Assembly: GCA_944393165.1 (NCBI GenBank)
Contig: CALXZF010000043.1
Location: 1 to 6,592 of the forward strand
DNA: 6,592 nucleotides
Reading direction: 5' to 3'
Origin: an uncultured Clostridia bacterium
GTDB taxonomy: Bacteria; Bacillota_A; Clostridia; TANB77; CAG-508
The notes beneath the pieces were generated by a model. It saw only the letters and a program-made list of their open reading frames with translations, was not told where the DNA came from and searched no databases. Shown in pieces: positions 1 to 4,763 of the stretch; within the stretch, counting starts at the first letter, position 1, and every line of letters begins with the position of its first letter. A program made the translations under genes and the position numbers.

Positions 1-166
1 ATTTGTCAGCGCCCTCACAAGTGTGCGAGATTCCCTAACAAAATTTTTTAAGAATACCTACTTCAAATCACATTCCATTCCATATTCTCATACTTTTATA
101 AAAAGCTACTATTAGATTGTACGAAATTTTAGTAAGCTGTGAATTGTAACTACAATTCAAATAAAT
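1..166. other. Left-edge non-coding stretch with GC-richer imperfect palindrome
   Basis: No gene can be supported here. Bases 6-40 (starting GTCAGCGCCC, ending TTCCCTAAC) are clearly richer in G+C than the surroundings and form an imperfect palindrome around CACAAGTGTG: CTC-ACA pairs with TGT-GCGAG across a two-base loop, and the ends GTCAG and CTAAC are nearly complementary. Frame 2 is open from the window edge to a TAG at 113-115 (37 codons) and frame 1 to a TAA at 49-51, so the C-terminus of a gene entering from the left cannot be excluded. Neither reading resembles a family I recognise. A small hairpin, GAATTGTA-ac-TACAATTC, lies at 141-158. Confidence 0.4.
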
Positions 167-216
167 AAAGCACCACATCACATTTCTTAATTAGAGAAAA
201 TATGATGTGGTGCTTT
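167..216 (-). terminator. Intrinsic terminator of the small membrane-protein gene
   Basis: Bases 167-180 and 203-216 are perfectly complementary (14 bp, AAAGCACCACATCA on each strand), and the stem continues imperfectly through the AT-rich loop. On the minus strand the hairpin starts three bases after the TAA of the membrane-protein gene and is followed by TTTATTTATTTG, a broken U-tract. This is a typical Rho-independent terminator for leftward transcription. The other side (CTTTCTGTT) is poorer in T, so rightward termination is less likely. Confidence 0.85.
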
Positions 217-219
217 CTG

Positions 220-567
220 TTAATAGTCAATTGATAAGATAATACATCTTCCTAATGTCAACATCTGGAATGCACTATAATAATCTACATCAAAGTTGTG
301 TGCAGCTACCCAAGAAATTAATAGCAATGTTGTGCAAAGTATAAATTCCTTAAAGAAGGTTGCTGTTGTATCAAGTTGAATATCAATGTTTTTTGTAATA
401 GATATAAAACTTGGAATAAGAAATTTTGCAAATGTAATTAAAACCAATGATGATAAATAGATAATCAAAAATGCCATCCCTTGTTGAATCAAACCTAAGG
501 TTTCAACAAATTGACTAAAACAAAAACAAATAAACCATAAAACAATCCGTGTAACCATAGTAGCCAT
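220..567 (-). CDS. Small hypothetical integral membrane protein (115 aa)
   Basis: I do not recognise this family. The 115-residue product is mostly hydrophobic, with probable membrane helices at about residues 6-22, 31-57 and 71-89 and perhaps a fourth weak one at 98-112. A short polar linker (about 58-70, KNIDIQLDTT) separates helices two and three, so an inner-membrane location is inferred. An in-frame TTG exists 11 codons upstream, but the ATG at 565-567 is chosen because GGAGG (576-580) sits 8 bases before it, and that motif would lie inside the coding region if the TTG were used. The gene is a one-gene unit: its own extended -10 promoter, a leader of about 110 bases with two palindromes, and a strong terminator three bases after the stop. 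No catalytic motif is visible. Confidence that it is a real gene is good; its function is unknown. Confidence 0.75.
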   Translation of the reverse strand: MATMVTRIVLWFICFCFSQFVETLGLIQQGMAFLIIYLSSLVLITFAKFLIPSFISITKNIDIQLDTTATFFKEFILCTTLLLISWVAAHNFDVDYYSAFQMLTLGRCIILSIDY

Positions 568-626
568 AATGTAATCCTCCATATCTTTTATTGTTGCCAA
601 AGTATTTTTGTAGTACCAAAAAGTAA

Positions 627-652
627 GAGGAATATTCCTCCACTAATTAGTG
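627..652. promoter_or_regulatory. Two abutting perfect palindromes in the membrane-protein leader
   Basis: GAGGAATATTCCTC (627-640) and CACTAATTAGTG (641-652) are each perfectly self-complementary and directly adjoin. They lie about 27-52 bases downstream of the predicted start point of the leftward promoter and well before the ribosome binding site. Loopless palindromes of this length make better dimeric protein-binding sites than RNA hairpins, so an operator is inferred. No regulator gene is nearby. Confidence 0.4.
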
Positions 653-685
653 TTTACAGAAATTAACATAAGTTTATTTGCCAAA

Positions 686-714
686 AGTATATCATATTTA
701 CATAAAAATAGCAA
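686..714 (-). promoter_or_regulatory. SigmaA-type promoter with extended -10 for the membrane-protein gene
   Basis: On the minus strand TTGCTA (709-714) is separated by 17 bases from TATACT (686-691). TG stands one base before the -10 hexamer (TGATATACT), which is the extended -10 arrangement. The predicted start point is near 679, giving a leader of about 110 bases. Confidence 0.7.
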
Positions 715-797
715 GCGAATATTGTGTTTATATAAGGAAACATTGGTGGAGGTTGGTTCCCCATAAGTAAACTCAATAAGTTCGTATAATGCTTATT

Positions 798-1159
798 TGG
801 TGGAGATGAGGAGAGTCGAACTCCTGTCCAACAACCCGTCCATATGAAATTCTCCGAGTGCAGTTTGTTAATAAATTCCCTAAAAATAAATTAACAAACA
901 AATTTAATTTTTAGGTAGCCGATTAAATACCCTTTGCTCCTACGGCACAGAGCAAATTCGTTTCCTACTAAATCGTCGCCTTATCTCAAACCGTAGGAAG
1001 TTATGAGGAAGACGCGCCGCTATTCTTAAGCAGCGTATGCTAATTCTCTATTATTATCAGCGTTTATATTTAAATTTCGCTTTTTTATAGTGGCCGAAGC
1101 GAACATCCACTACTCGCTATTCATACTTCAGAATTATTGTCGAAACCAAATACATCCCC
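798..1159 (-). ncRNA. ssrA: Transfer-messenger RNA (tmRNA, SsrA)
   Basis: tmRNA rescues ribosomes stalled on broken messages: it enters the A site as alanyl-tmRNA with SmpB, and its short reading frame adds a degradation tag. The 5' end GGGGATGTATTTGGTTTCGA and the 3' end GGAGTTCGACTCTCC...CATCTCCACCA are diagnostic. GGGGATG pairs with CATCTCC to form the 7-bp acceptor stem (one G-U pair), with discriminator A and an encoded CCA. Pseudoknot 1 is visible just before the tag (GTGG with CCAC, TTCGCT with AGCGAA). The tag frame (1026-1061) reads ADNNRELAYAA then TAA. The length of 362 nt is normal for the one-piece form. It has its own promoter; no smpB lies in the window. Confidence 0.97.
1026..1061 (-). 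other. tmRNA tag reading frame, peptide ADNNRELAYAA
   Basis: The resume codon is GCT (1059-1061) and the frame runs eleven codons to TAA (1026-1028). The peptide ends in AYAA, a hydrophobic-Ala-Ala degron of the type recognised by ClpXP. The RELAYAA ending recalls tags I remember from thermophilic Clostridia, whereas many mesophilic clostridia end in ALAA or AIAA; this comparison is from memory. Confidence 0.85.
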
Positions 1160-1172
1160 AAGTACATCTTCT

Positions 1173-1201
1173 ATTATACTATAAATCATATAAAAAAACA
1201 A
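1173..1201 (-). promoter_or_regulatory. SigmaA-type promoter of tmRNA
   Basis: On the minus strand TTGTTT (1196-1201), a 17-base spacer and a perfect TATAAT (1173-1178) stand 14 bases upstream of the mature 5' end. The predicted start point is near 1166, leaving a short 5' leader for RNase P to remove. Confidence 0.85.
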
Positions 1202-1335
1202 TGGTATTTGTTATCAATTTTAGAATATAAAATTGCTTGTAAAATATATTATTATATAAGAAAAAATAAAGAATAACAGAGCAAACCTGAGCTTATAAAA
1301 AATTATGCCAAATATATCAAAAAAATTATCAAAAA

Positions 1336-1372
1336 TTGTTTACTTTTGTTCTATTTTTGTATACAATATAAT
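1336..1372 (+). promoter_or_regulatory. Candidate promoter of the glycosyltransferase gene
   Basis: Two overlapping solutions exist: TTGTTT (1336-1341), 18 bases, TATACA (1360-1365); and TTTTGT (1344-1349), 17 bases, TATAAT (1367-1372). Either gives a leader of about 40-50 bases ending in the ribosome binding site AAAGGGG, 9 bases before the ATG at 1422. Bases 1202-1335 between this and the tmRNA promoter hold nothing I recognise. Confidence 0.6.
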
Positions 1373-1421
1373 TAGTTTTAAGAGATATAATCAAAAGAAA
1401 AATTGAAAGGGGTCTTTTCCA

Positions 1422-2714
1422 ATGAAAATATTGATGCTAACATGGGAATATCCACCAAGAATTGTAGGGGGAATTGCAAGAGTAGTACATGATTTGTCAA
1501 AGAGATTAATAAAGGACGGTCATGAAGTTACTGTGGTAACATATAAAGACGGAGATGTTCCATATTATGAAAATGATAAAGGTGTGGATGTTTATAGAGT
1601 GGATAACTATATGATTCATCCAAATAATTTTATAGATTGGATTATGCAACTTAATTTTAACTTAATTGCAAAAGCAACAGAAGTTATGAACAAAAAAGGT
1701 AAGTTTGATGTTATTCATGCACATGATTGGTTAGTTGCAAATGCAGCAAAAGCTCTAAAAAATGCCTTCGACATACCAATAGTAGCAACAATACATGCTA
1801 CAGAATCTGGTAGAAACTCTGGAATTCATGATGACACACAAAGATATATTAACGATACAGAATGGCTACTTACTTATGAATCTACAGAAGTTATAGTAAA
1901 CAGCAACTATATGAAAGGACATGTGCAAGGTCTATTTGGACTTCCTTTTGATAAAATAAATGTTGTACCAAACGGAATTAATTTAAATAACTTTATGGGA
2001 ATAGATAGAGATTATGATTTTAGAAGACAATATGCCATGGATAACGAAAAAATAATACTTTATTTAGGAAGATTAGTATATGAAAAAGGAGTACAGCATC
2101 TAATTTCTGCAATGCCAAAAATACTTGCAAACTACCATGATGCAAAATTAATAATTGCTGGAAAAGGCGGAATGCTTGATGAGTTAAAAGCACAGGCAAA
2201 CAATATGGGATTAGCTGAAAAAGTATATTTCACAGGATATTTAAATTCAAAACAAGTTCAAAAAATGTATAAATGTGCAGATGTGGCAGTGTTCCCAAGC
2301 ACATATGAACCATTTGGAATAGTTGCATTAGAGGCAATGCTTGCAGGAGTTCCAACAGTGGTTTCAGATGTTGGAGGCTTAAATGAGATAGTTGAGCATA
2401 GAGTAGACGGAATGAAAAGCTATGCAGGAAATCCTAACTCTATAGCAGATTCTGTTTTGAGTTTGTTGTTTGATGCACAACTTTCAGCAAATGTTGCAAA
2501 AAAAGCAAAGGCAAAAGTAAAAGAAGAATTTAATTGGAATAGGATAGCACAAGATACACATTATATATATGAAAAAGCAATATGCAAAACAATGGCAGAA
2601 AAACAAGCAGAGCAAATTGCACAAGAAAAAGCAAAAAAAGCAACCAAAGCAAGAAATACAGAAAAAGAAATTACAAACTTACTTTCATTCAAGAAAAAAC
2701 ATGCTTATGCATAA
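1422..2714 (+). CDS. Family 4 glycosyltransferase, glycogen-synthase-like
   Basis: The 430-residue protein has the two-Rossmann GT-B fold of retaining GT4 enzymes, which move sugar from a nucleotide-sugar donor to an acceptor in the cytosol. Landmarks are the N-terminal MKILMLTWEYPP with the glycine pair at 16-17 (acceptor/donor loop), HAHDW at 99-103, HATESGR at 125-131, NGIN at 184-187, GRLVYEKG at 216-223 (R217 and K222 expected to hold the donor phosphates) and the E-x7-E motif (E296, E304) in YEPFGIVALEAM. The opening motif and HAHDW favour the GlgA-like GT4 branch that makes alpha-1,4-glucan, so glycogen synthesis is a reasonable but unproven role. No glgB, glgC or glgP neighbour is visible to confirm it. 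Residues from about 385 to 430 form a charged, Lys/Ala/Glu/Gln-rich tail beyond the catalytic fold. The ATG is supported by AAAGGGG nine bases upstream. Confidence 0.88.
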   Translation: MKILMLTWEYPPRIVGGIARVVHDLSKRLIKDGHEVTVVTYKDGDVPYYENDKGVDVYRVDNYMIHPNNFIDWIMQLNFNLIAKATEVMNKKGKFDVIHAHDWLVANAAKALKNAFDIPIVATIHATESGRNSGIHDDTQRYINDTEWLLTYESTEVIVNSNYMKGHVQGLFGLPFDKINVVPNGINLNNFMGIDRDYDFRRQYAMDNEKIILYLGRLVYEKGVQHLISAMPKILANYHDAKLIIAGKGGMLDELKAQANNMGLAEKVYFTGYLNSKQVQKMYKCADVAVFPSTYEPFGIVALEAMLAGVPTVVSDVGGLNEIVEHRVDGMKSYAGNPNSIADSVLSLLFDAQLSANVAKKAKAKVKEEFNWNRIAQDTHYIYEKAICKTMAEKQAEQIAQEKAKKATKARNTEKEITNLLSFKKKHAYA

Positions 2715-2811
2715 TGTCGTTTGGGGACAGGCCTTAAAACGACAACCTTGTCGCTGAGGGACAGGCCTTAAAACGACAACTTTGTCGCAAGGGGACAGAC
2801 CTTGAAACTTC
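2715..2811 (+). repeat. 34-bp tandem repeat array with internal palindromes (REP-like)
   Basis: Two full 34-bp units (2723-2756 and 2757-2790) differ at only a few bases and share GGGACAGGCCTTAAAACGAC. They are flanked by a partial unit on the left (TGTCGTTT, 2715-2722) and a diverged partial copy on the right (GGGGACAGACCTTGAAAC, from 2791). Each full unit contains the palindrome CGACAA-N2-TTGTCG (2740-2753, 2774-2787), and TGTCGTTT can also pair with AAACGACA at 2737-2744, so alternative folds exist. The array begins at the base after the glycosyltransferase stop and is much richer in G+C than its surroundings. It resembles GGGGAC-type REP elements mobilised by RAYT transposases (inference from memory of the type). 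There are no spacers, so it is not CRISPR, and no U-tract, so it is not a standard terminator. Confidence 0.8.
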
Positions 2812-2823
2812 AAAAAAGGATAA

Positions 2824-2852
2824 TTTAGTTTGAAAGAAAAATCTTTTATAAC
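2824..2852 (+). promoter_or_regulatory. Weak candidate promoter of the YlbF-family gene
   Basis: TTTAGT (2824-2829), a 17-base spacer and TATAAC (2847-2852) lie just downstream of the repeat array and 33 bases before the ATG at 2885. The -10 is good and the -35 is poor. It would separate this gene from the glycosyltransferase across the 170-bp gap. Confidence 0.35.
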
Positions 2853-2884
2853 TATGTGTGCCTTAGAAAGGAATCAAATTTAAT

Positions 2885-3217
2885 ATGAATGTATATGATA
2901 CAGCTAACAGATTGGCATATGAGATACAAGAGTCAGAGGAATACAAGAAGTACAAAAAGAGCAAAGATGAAGTAATGTCAAATCCAGAATTAAAAAACAA
3001 AATTGAAGAGTTTGAAAAATTAAGATATGATGTTCAATTAATGCAATATACTGGCGAAGGAAAAGATGAAGAAAAATCTAAAAAACTTGAAGAAATGTAT
3101 GCAATGCTAGTACAAGACAAGCAAATAAAAGATTACTTCGATTTAGAAGTTAAATTCAATGTTATGATAGCAGATGTAAACAAGATTATTGCAGAAGCAA
3201 TAAGAGATGTATTATAA
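2885..3217 (+). CDS. YlbF/YmcA-family regulator
   Basis: The 110-residue product is short, charged and almost wholly helical, with the family layout: an N-terminal MNVYDTANRLAYEIQESEEY, a SNPEL turn at about 32-36 (before KNKIEEFEK), a central coiled-coil stretch and a C-terminal helix containing MIADVNKIIAEAI. Length and motifs fit the Com_YlbF (DUF964) family. In Bacillus subtilis YlbF, YmcA and YaaT form a complex that works with RNase Y on mRNA maturation and affects competence, sporulation and biofilm formation; transfer of that role here is inference. Clostridial genomes often carry several such paralogues, so no gene symbol is given. The ribosome binding site AAAGGA is about 12 bases from the ATG, rather long. 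An intrinsic terminator follows 46 bases after the stop. Confidence 0.88.
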   Translation: MNVYDTANRLAYEIQESEEYKKYKKSKDEVMSNPELKNKIEEFEKLRYDVQLMQYTGEGKDEEKSKKLEEMYAMLVQDKQIKDYFDLEVKFNVMIADVNKIIAEAIRDVL

Positions 3218-3263
3218 AATCTAAAAAAGTCGATTTAAATAATTATATAAATAGTTGTTAACC

Positions 3264-3305
3264 AAGCTTTTGGCATGCTTTAGATAGAGTATGCCAGAGG
3301 CTTTT
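3264..3305 (+). terminator. Intrinsic terminator (or attenuator) between the YlbF-family and peptidase genes
   Basis: Bases 3264-3278 and 3289-3303 pair over 15 bp, including three G-U wobbles, around a 10-base loop, and the stem runs into TTTT (3302-3305). The next start codon lies only 27 bases beyond the T-run, too close for a separate promoter. The downstream gene must therefore be read through this element, or from a promoter lying before it, in which case the hairpin would act as a leader attenuator. Confidence 0.75.
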
Positions 3306-3331
3306 ATGCTAAAAAGAAAGGAAAATGTGAA

Positions 3332-4036
3332 ATGGAATTTGTAGTAATAATAGTATTAAGTATAATAACAATTATTTTATTAAAAATCGGCTTAAATATT
3401 CGTATAAAAGATATTAAAAAAATTAAAGAAATAGGATATGATAAAAATCTAAATAATATGGCAAATAAATTTCCTGATAATATAGAAATTTGTAATACTA
3501 TTTTAAAAAAATTGGGAAATACAGATGTGAAAATTGAGGAAACAAAAGAATCAAAAACTAGCTTGTATATAGCATTAACAAATAAAATTATAATTGCAGA
3601 TATCAAAGATACATTCGCAAGAATTCAAACAATTGCTCATGAATGCTTGCATTCAATACAAAACAGAGCAATACTAATGTTTAATTTTGTGTTTTCAAAT
3701 ATCTTTTTATTATATTTTATTGCATCAATTTTCTTGATTCTATTTAATGTTGGGAATACTATTATATACATAATAGCATATATGTTTTTAGGAATAATAT
3801 ATAGTATAATTAGAGTGTATTTAGAAAATGATGCCATGAGTTCTGCTTATTATGTTACAAAAGAATATATGGAAGAGTACCAAAAAGAGAAAAATGATAT
3901 TACAAATGAAGATGTAGAAACTTTATTACAAAATTATAGGACTATAAATAAAGTGGGAATACCACTTACAAGTTTTTCTTTAATTGTAGGAGTAATAATA
4001 AAAATAATAATACTTTCAGTGTTAGCATTGGTTTAG
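3332..4036 (+). CDS. Integral-membrane zinc metallopeptidase, YugP-like (Zn_peptidase_2 type)
   Basis: The 234-residue protein has an N-terminal helix (about 2-20), a soluble stretch, the zinc motif HECLH at 103-107 (H103 and H107 as ligands, E104 as catalytic base), two helices right after it (about 115-137 and 141-162), then ENDAMSSAYYV at 165-175, and a last helix (about 210-233). In YugP-type peptidases an E-x-D-A-S segment after the membrane helices supplies the third zinc ligand; E165 with D167 and A168 fits. Order of elements and total length match that family (about 225 residues), but overall likeness is low, so it is a divergent member or a neighbouring gluzincin family. The substrate is unknown. 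The ATG has AAAGGA about nine bases upstream; an earlier ATG in the spacer is followed at once by TGA. It sits 114 bases after the YlbF-family gene, separated by a terminator. Confidence 0.7.
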   Translation: MEFVVIIVLSIITIILLKIGLNIRIKDIKKIKEIGYDKNLNNMANKFPDNIEICNTILKKLGNTDVKIEETKESKTSLYIALTNKIIIADIKDTFARIQTIAHECLHSIQNRAILMFNFVFSNIFLLYFIASIFLILFNVGNTIIYIIAYMFLGIIYSIIRVYLENDAMSSAYYVTKEYMEEYQKEKNDITNEDVETLLQNYRTINKVGIPLTSFSLIVGVIIKIIILSVLALV

Positions 4037-4101
4037 AATAAAAGTAAAAGCGAAACCTGCGATGAAGAAATTTATTTTTACTTTTTGGCTGTGATTCTAC
4101 G

Positions 4102-4174
4102 CTATCCTTAAATTTAAAACTGAATTTCCACATTCTTTTCTCTGGAATTTAGTTTTTAATTTAAGGAATGATAG
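4102..4174. repeat. Long near-perfect inverted repeat (hairpin of about 73 nt)
   Basis: The arms 4106-4130 (from CCTTAAATTTAAAACTG to TTTCCA) and 4143-4166 (TGGAATTTAG to TTTAAGG) are complementary apart from about two mismatches and one bulge, around a 12-base loop. CTATC (4102-4106) and GATAG (4170-4174) can extend the stem after a small bulge. Neither end has a T-run, so it does not look like a terminator. A remnant of a small inverted-repeat element, or a structured RNA, is possible. Confidence 0.65.
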
Positions 4175-4301
4175 AAAAAGAAAATAAAATGTTGCAAAAA
4201 TAAAAAAGTTAGTGTAAAATGTAGAAAAAAATTAATATAGTAAAACAAAAAGCAAATAGTAAAATTAAGAGTGCCAATAGATAAAAAGGAGATAATGTAC
4301 A

Positions 4302-4373
4302 ATGATGACAGAAAAAATGCCAGGGATTGAAAGCGTTGAAACACTAAGAGAGAGCTACAATTTAATAAATTAG
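4302..4373 (+). CDS. Possible 23-aa small protein
   Basis: An ATG-ATG start is preceded by AAAAAGGAG with a 10-base spacing, a good Shine-Dalgarno. The frame begins MMTEKMPGIESVETLRES and ends at TAG (4371-4373), 30 bases before a strong terminator. The peptide is hydrophilic and of mixed composition, unlike the Lys/Phe/Ile runs of random AT-rich frames. I do not recognise it. It could be a genuine small protein, a leader peptide, or the surviving N-terminus of a deleted gene. No convincing promoter is seen, so confidence is low. Confidence 0.35.
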   Translation: MMTEKMPGIESVETLRESYNLIN

Positions 4374-4402
4374 GCTTTGTTAAACATGCCATAAATTTGA
4401 TA

Positions 4403-4470
4403 AAAAAAGTTAGACTATTAAGCAGTAGTAGGAGAAAAATTCAATTGCTATATAATAGTCTAACTTTTTT
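4403..4470 (+). terminator. Strong bidirectional intrinsic terminator
   Basis: Bases 4403-4420 (AAAAAAGTTAGACTATTA) and 4453-4470 are a perfect 18-bp inverted repeat. AGCA (4421-4424) and TGCT (4446-4449) can extend it. The A-run before and T-run after the GC-containing stem allow termination in both directions. It follows the 23-codon ORF and isolates the pilin-like gene from upstream transcription. Confidence 0.85.
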
Positions 4471-4528
4471 GTAGCAATATATTATAAATTTAAATCATTG
4501 AATAAAACAATAAAAACAAGAAACAATA

Positions 4529-4566
4529 TTACAAAAACTTTACAAACATATTACAGAAATATTACA
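4529..4566 (+). promoter_or_regulatory. Four TTACA motifs at exact 11-bp spacing
   Basis: TTACA begins at 4529, 4540, 4551 and 4562, a spacing of exactly 11 bp, close to one helical turn, so all copies face the same side of the DNA. The array ends 24 bases before a predicted -35 hexamer, where a helically phased activator array would be expected. A fifth copy (4596-4600) lies inside the promoter. No matching regulator gene is in the window. Confidence 0.5.
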
Positions 4567-4590
4567 ATTGATTAAAATGGAGTAAAAGTA

Positions 4591-4619
4591 TTGATTTACA
4601 TACACTGAAAATGTAAAAT
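4591..4619 (+). promoter_or_regulatory. Candidate promoter of the pilin-like gene, overlapped by an inverted repeat
   Basis: TTGATT (4591-4596), a 17-base spacer and TAAAAT (4614-4619) make a reasonable sigmaA promoter, giving a leader of about 138 bases. TTTACAT (4595-4601) and ATGTAAA (4611-4617) form an inverted repeat with a 9-base gap that overlaps both hexamers and contains the TTACA motif of the upstream array. A protein bound here would block or reshape the promoter. A weaker alternative is TTATTA (4673-4678), 17 bases, TATAAT (4696-4701). Confidence 0.5.
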
Positions 4620-4725
4620 GAATATGAACAAAAAAATAGATAAATTTTATAAGAAAGCTTTTATTTAAGATATTATTAGATATATTAATAAAAAATATAA
4701 TATAAAGATAAAAATAGATATCGAG

Positions 4726-4741
4726 AGATAATTAATTATCT
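4726..4741 (+). repeat. 16-bp perfect palindrome before the pilin ribosome binding site
   Basis: AGATAATTAATTATCT is fully self-complementary and can extend by a G-U and an A-U pair. It ends nine bases before GGGAGG (4751-4756), the ribosome binding site of the pilin-like gene. It could be an operator or, as RNA, a weak hairpin near the translation start. Confidence 0.5.
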
Positions 4742-4763
4742 TTAGAGACAGGGAGGAAAAACT

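Larger units (their letters stand above)
4037..4763. other. Long gene-poor intergenic region
   Basis: This 727-bp stretch is very AT-rich and has no substantial gene. In order it holds a weak AT-only stem (AAAAGTAAAA at 4040-4049 with TTTTACTTTT at 4076-4085) that might end the peptidase transcript, a long hairpin (4102-4174), a 23-codon ORF (4302-4373), a strong terminator (4403-4470), an array of phased TTACA motifs (4529-4566), a promoter (4591-4619) and a 16-bp palindrome just before the pilin-like gene (4726-4741). The amount of structure suggests a mix of decayed sequence and a genuine control region for the gene to the right. Confidence 0.6.

Noticed and set aside
568..600. TTG start 11 codons upstream for the small membrane protein
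   Set aside because: GGAGG at 576-580 lies 8 bases before the ATG at 567 and would be inside the coding sequence if the TTG were used.
720..797. tmRNA terminator or a second tRNA on the minus strand
   Set aside because: Only a 6-bp AATAAG/CTTATT stem without a T-run is seen; the CTCCACCA copy has no T-arm or acceptor partner.
2569..2757. 62-codon plus-strand ORF overlapping the end of the glycosyltransferase gene
   Set aside because: It is a shadow frame in a Lys-rich coding tail, runs into the repeat array, and has no ribosome binding site.
2715..2811. CRISPR array
   Set aside because: Repeat units are contiguous at a 34-bp period with no unique spacers, and no cas gene is present.
3304..3606. 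100-codon minus-strand ORF opposite the peptidase gene
   Set aside because: It is antisense to a gene with a clear HExxH motif; its Phe/Ile-rich product is typical of reverse reading of AT-rich coding DNA.
3637..3837. 66-codon minus-strand ORF
   Set aside because: It is antisense to the same peptidase gene, with no Shine-Dalgarno and no recognisable motif.
4302..4373. Remnant of a response-regulator receiver domain (MPGIESVETL resembles the MPGMDGIETL loop)
   Set aside because: The likeness covers about ten residues, there is a stop just upstream in frame, and no other receiver motif is found nearby.
4156..4392. 78-codon minus-strand ORF
   Set aside because: The product is a low-complexity Phe/Leu/Ile run from A-rich intergenic DNA and crosses the long hairpin; no support as a gene.
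4620..4763. Cyclic-di-GMP riboswitch ahead of the pilin-like gene
   Set aside because: Such switches often precede clostridial surface genes, but the conserved core motifs of the GEMM class are absent from this AT-only leader.
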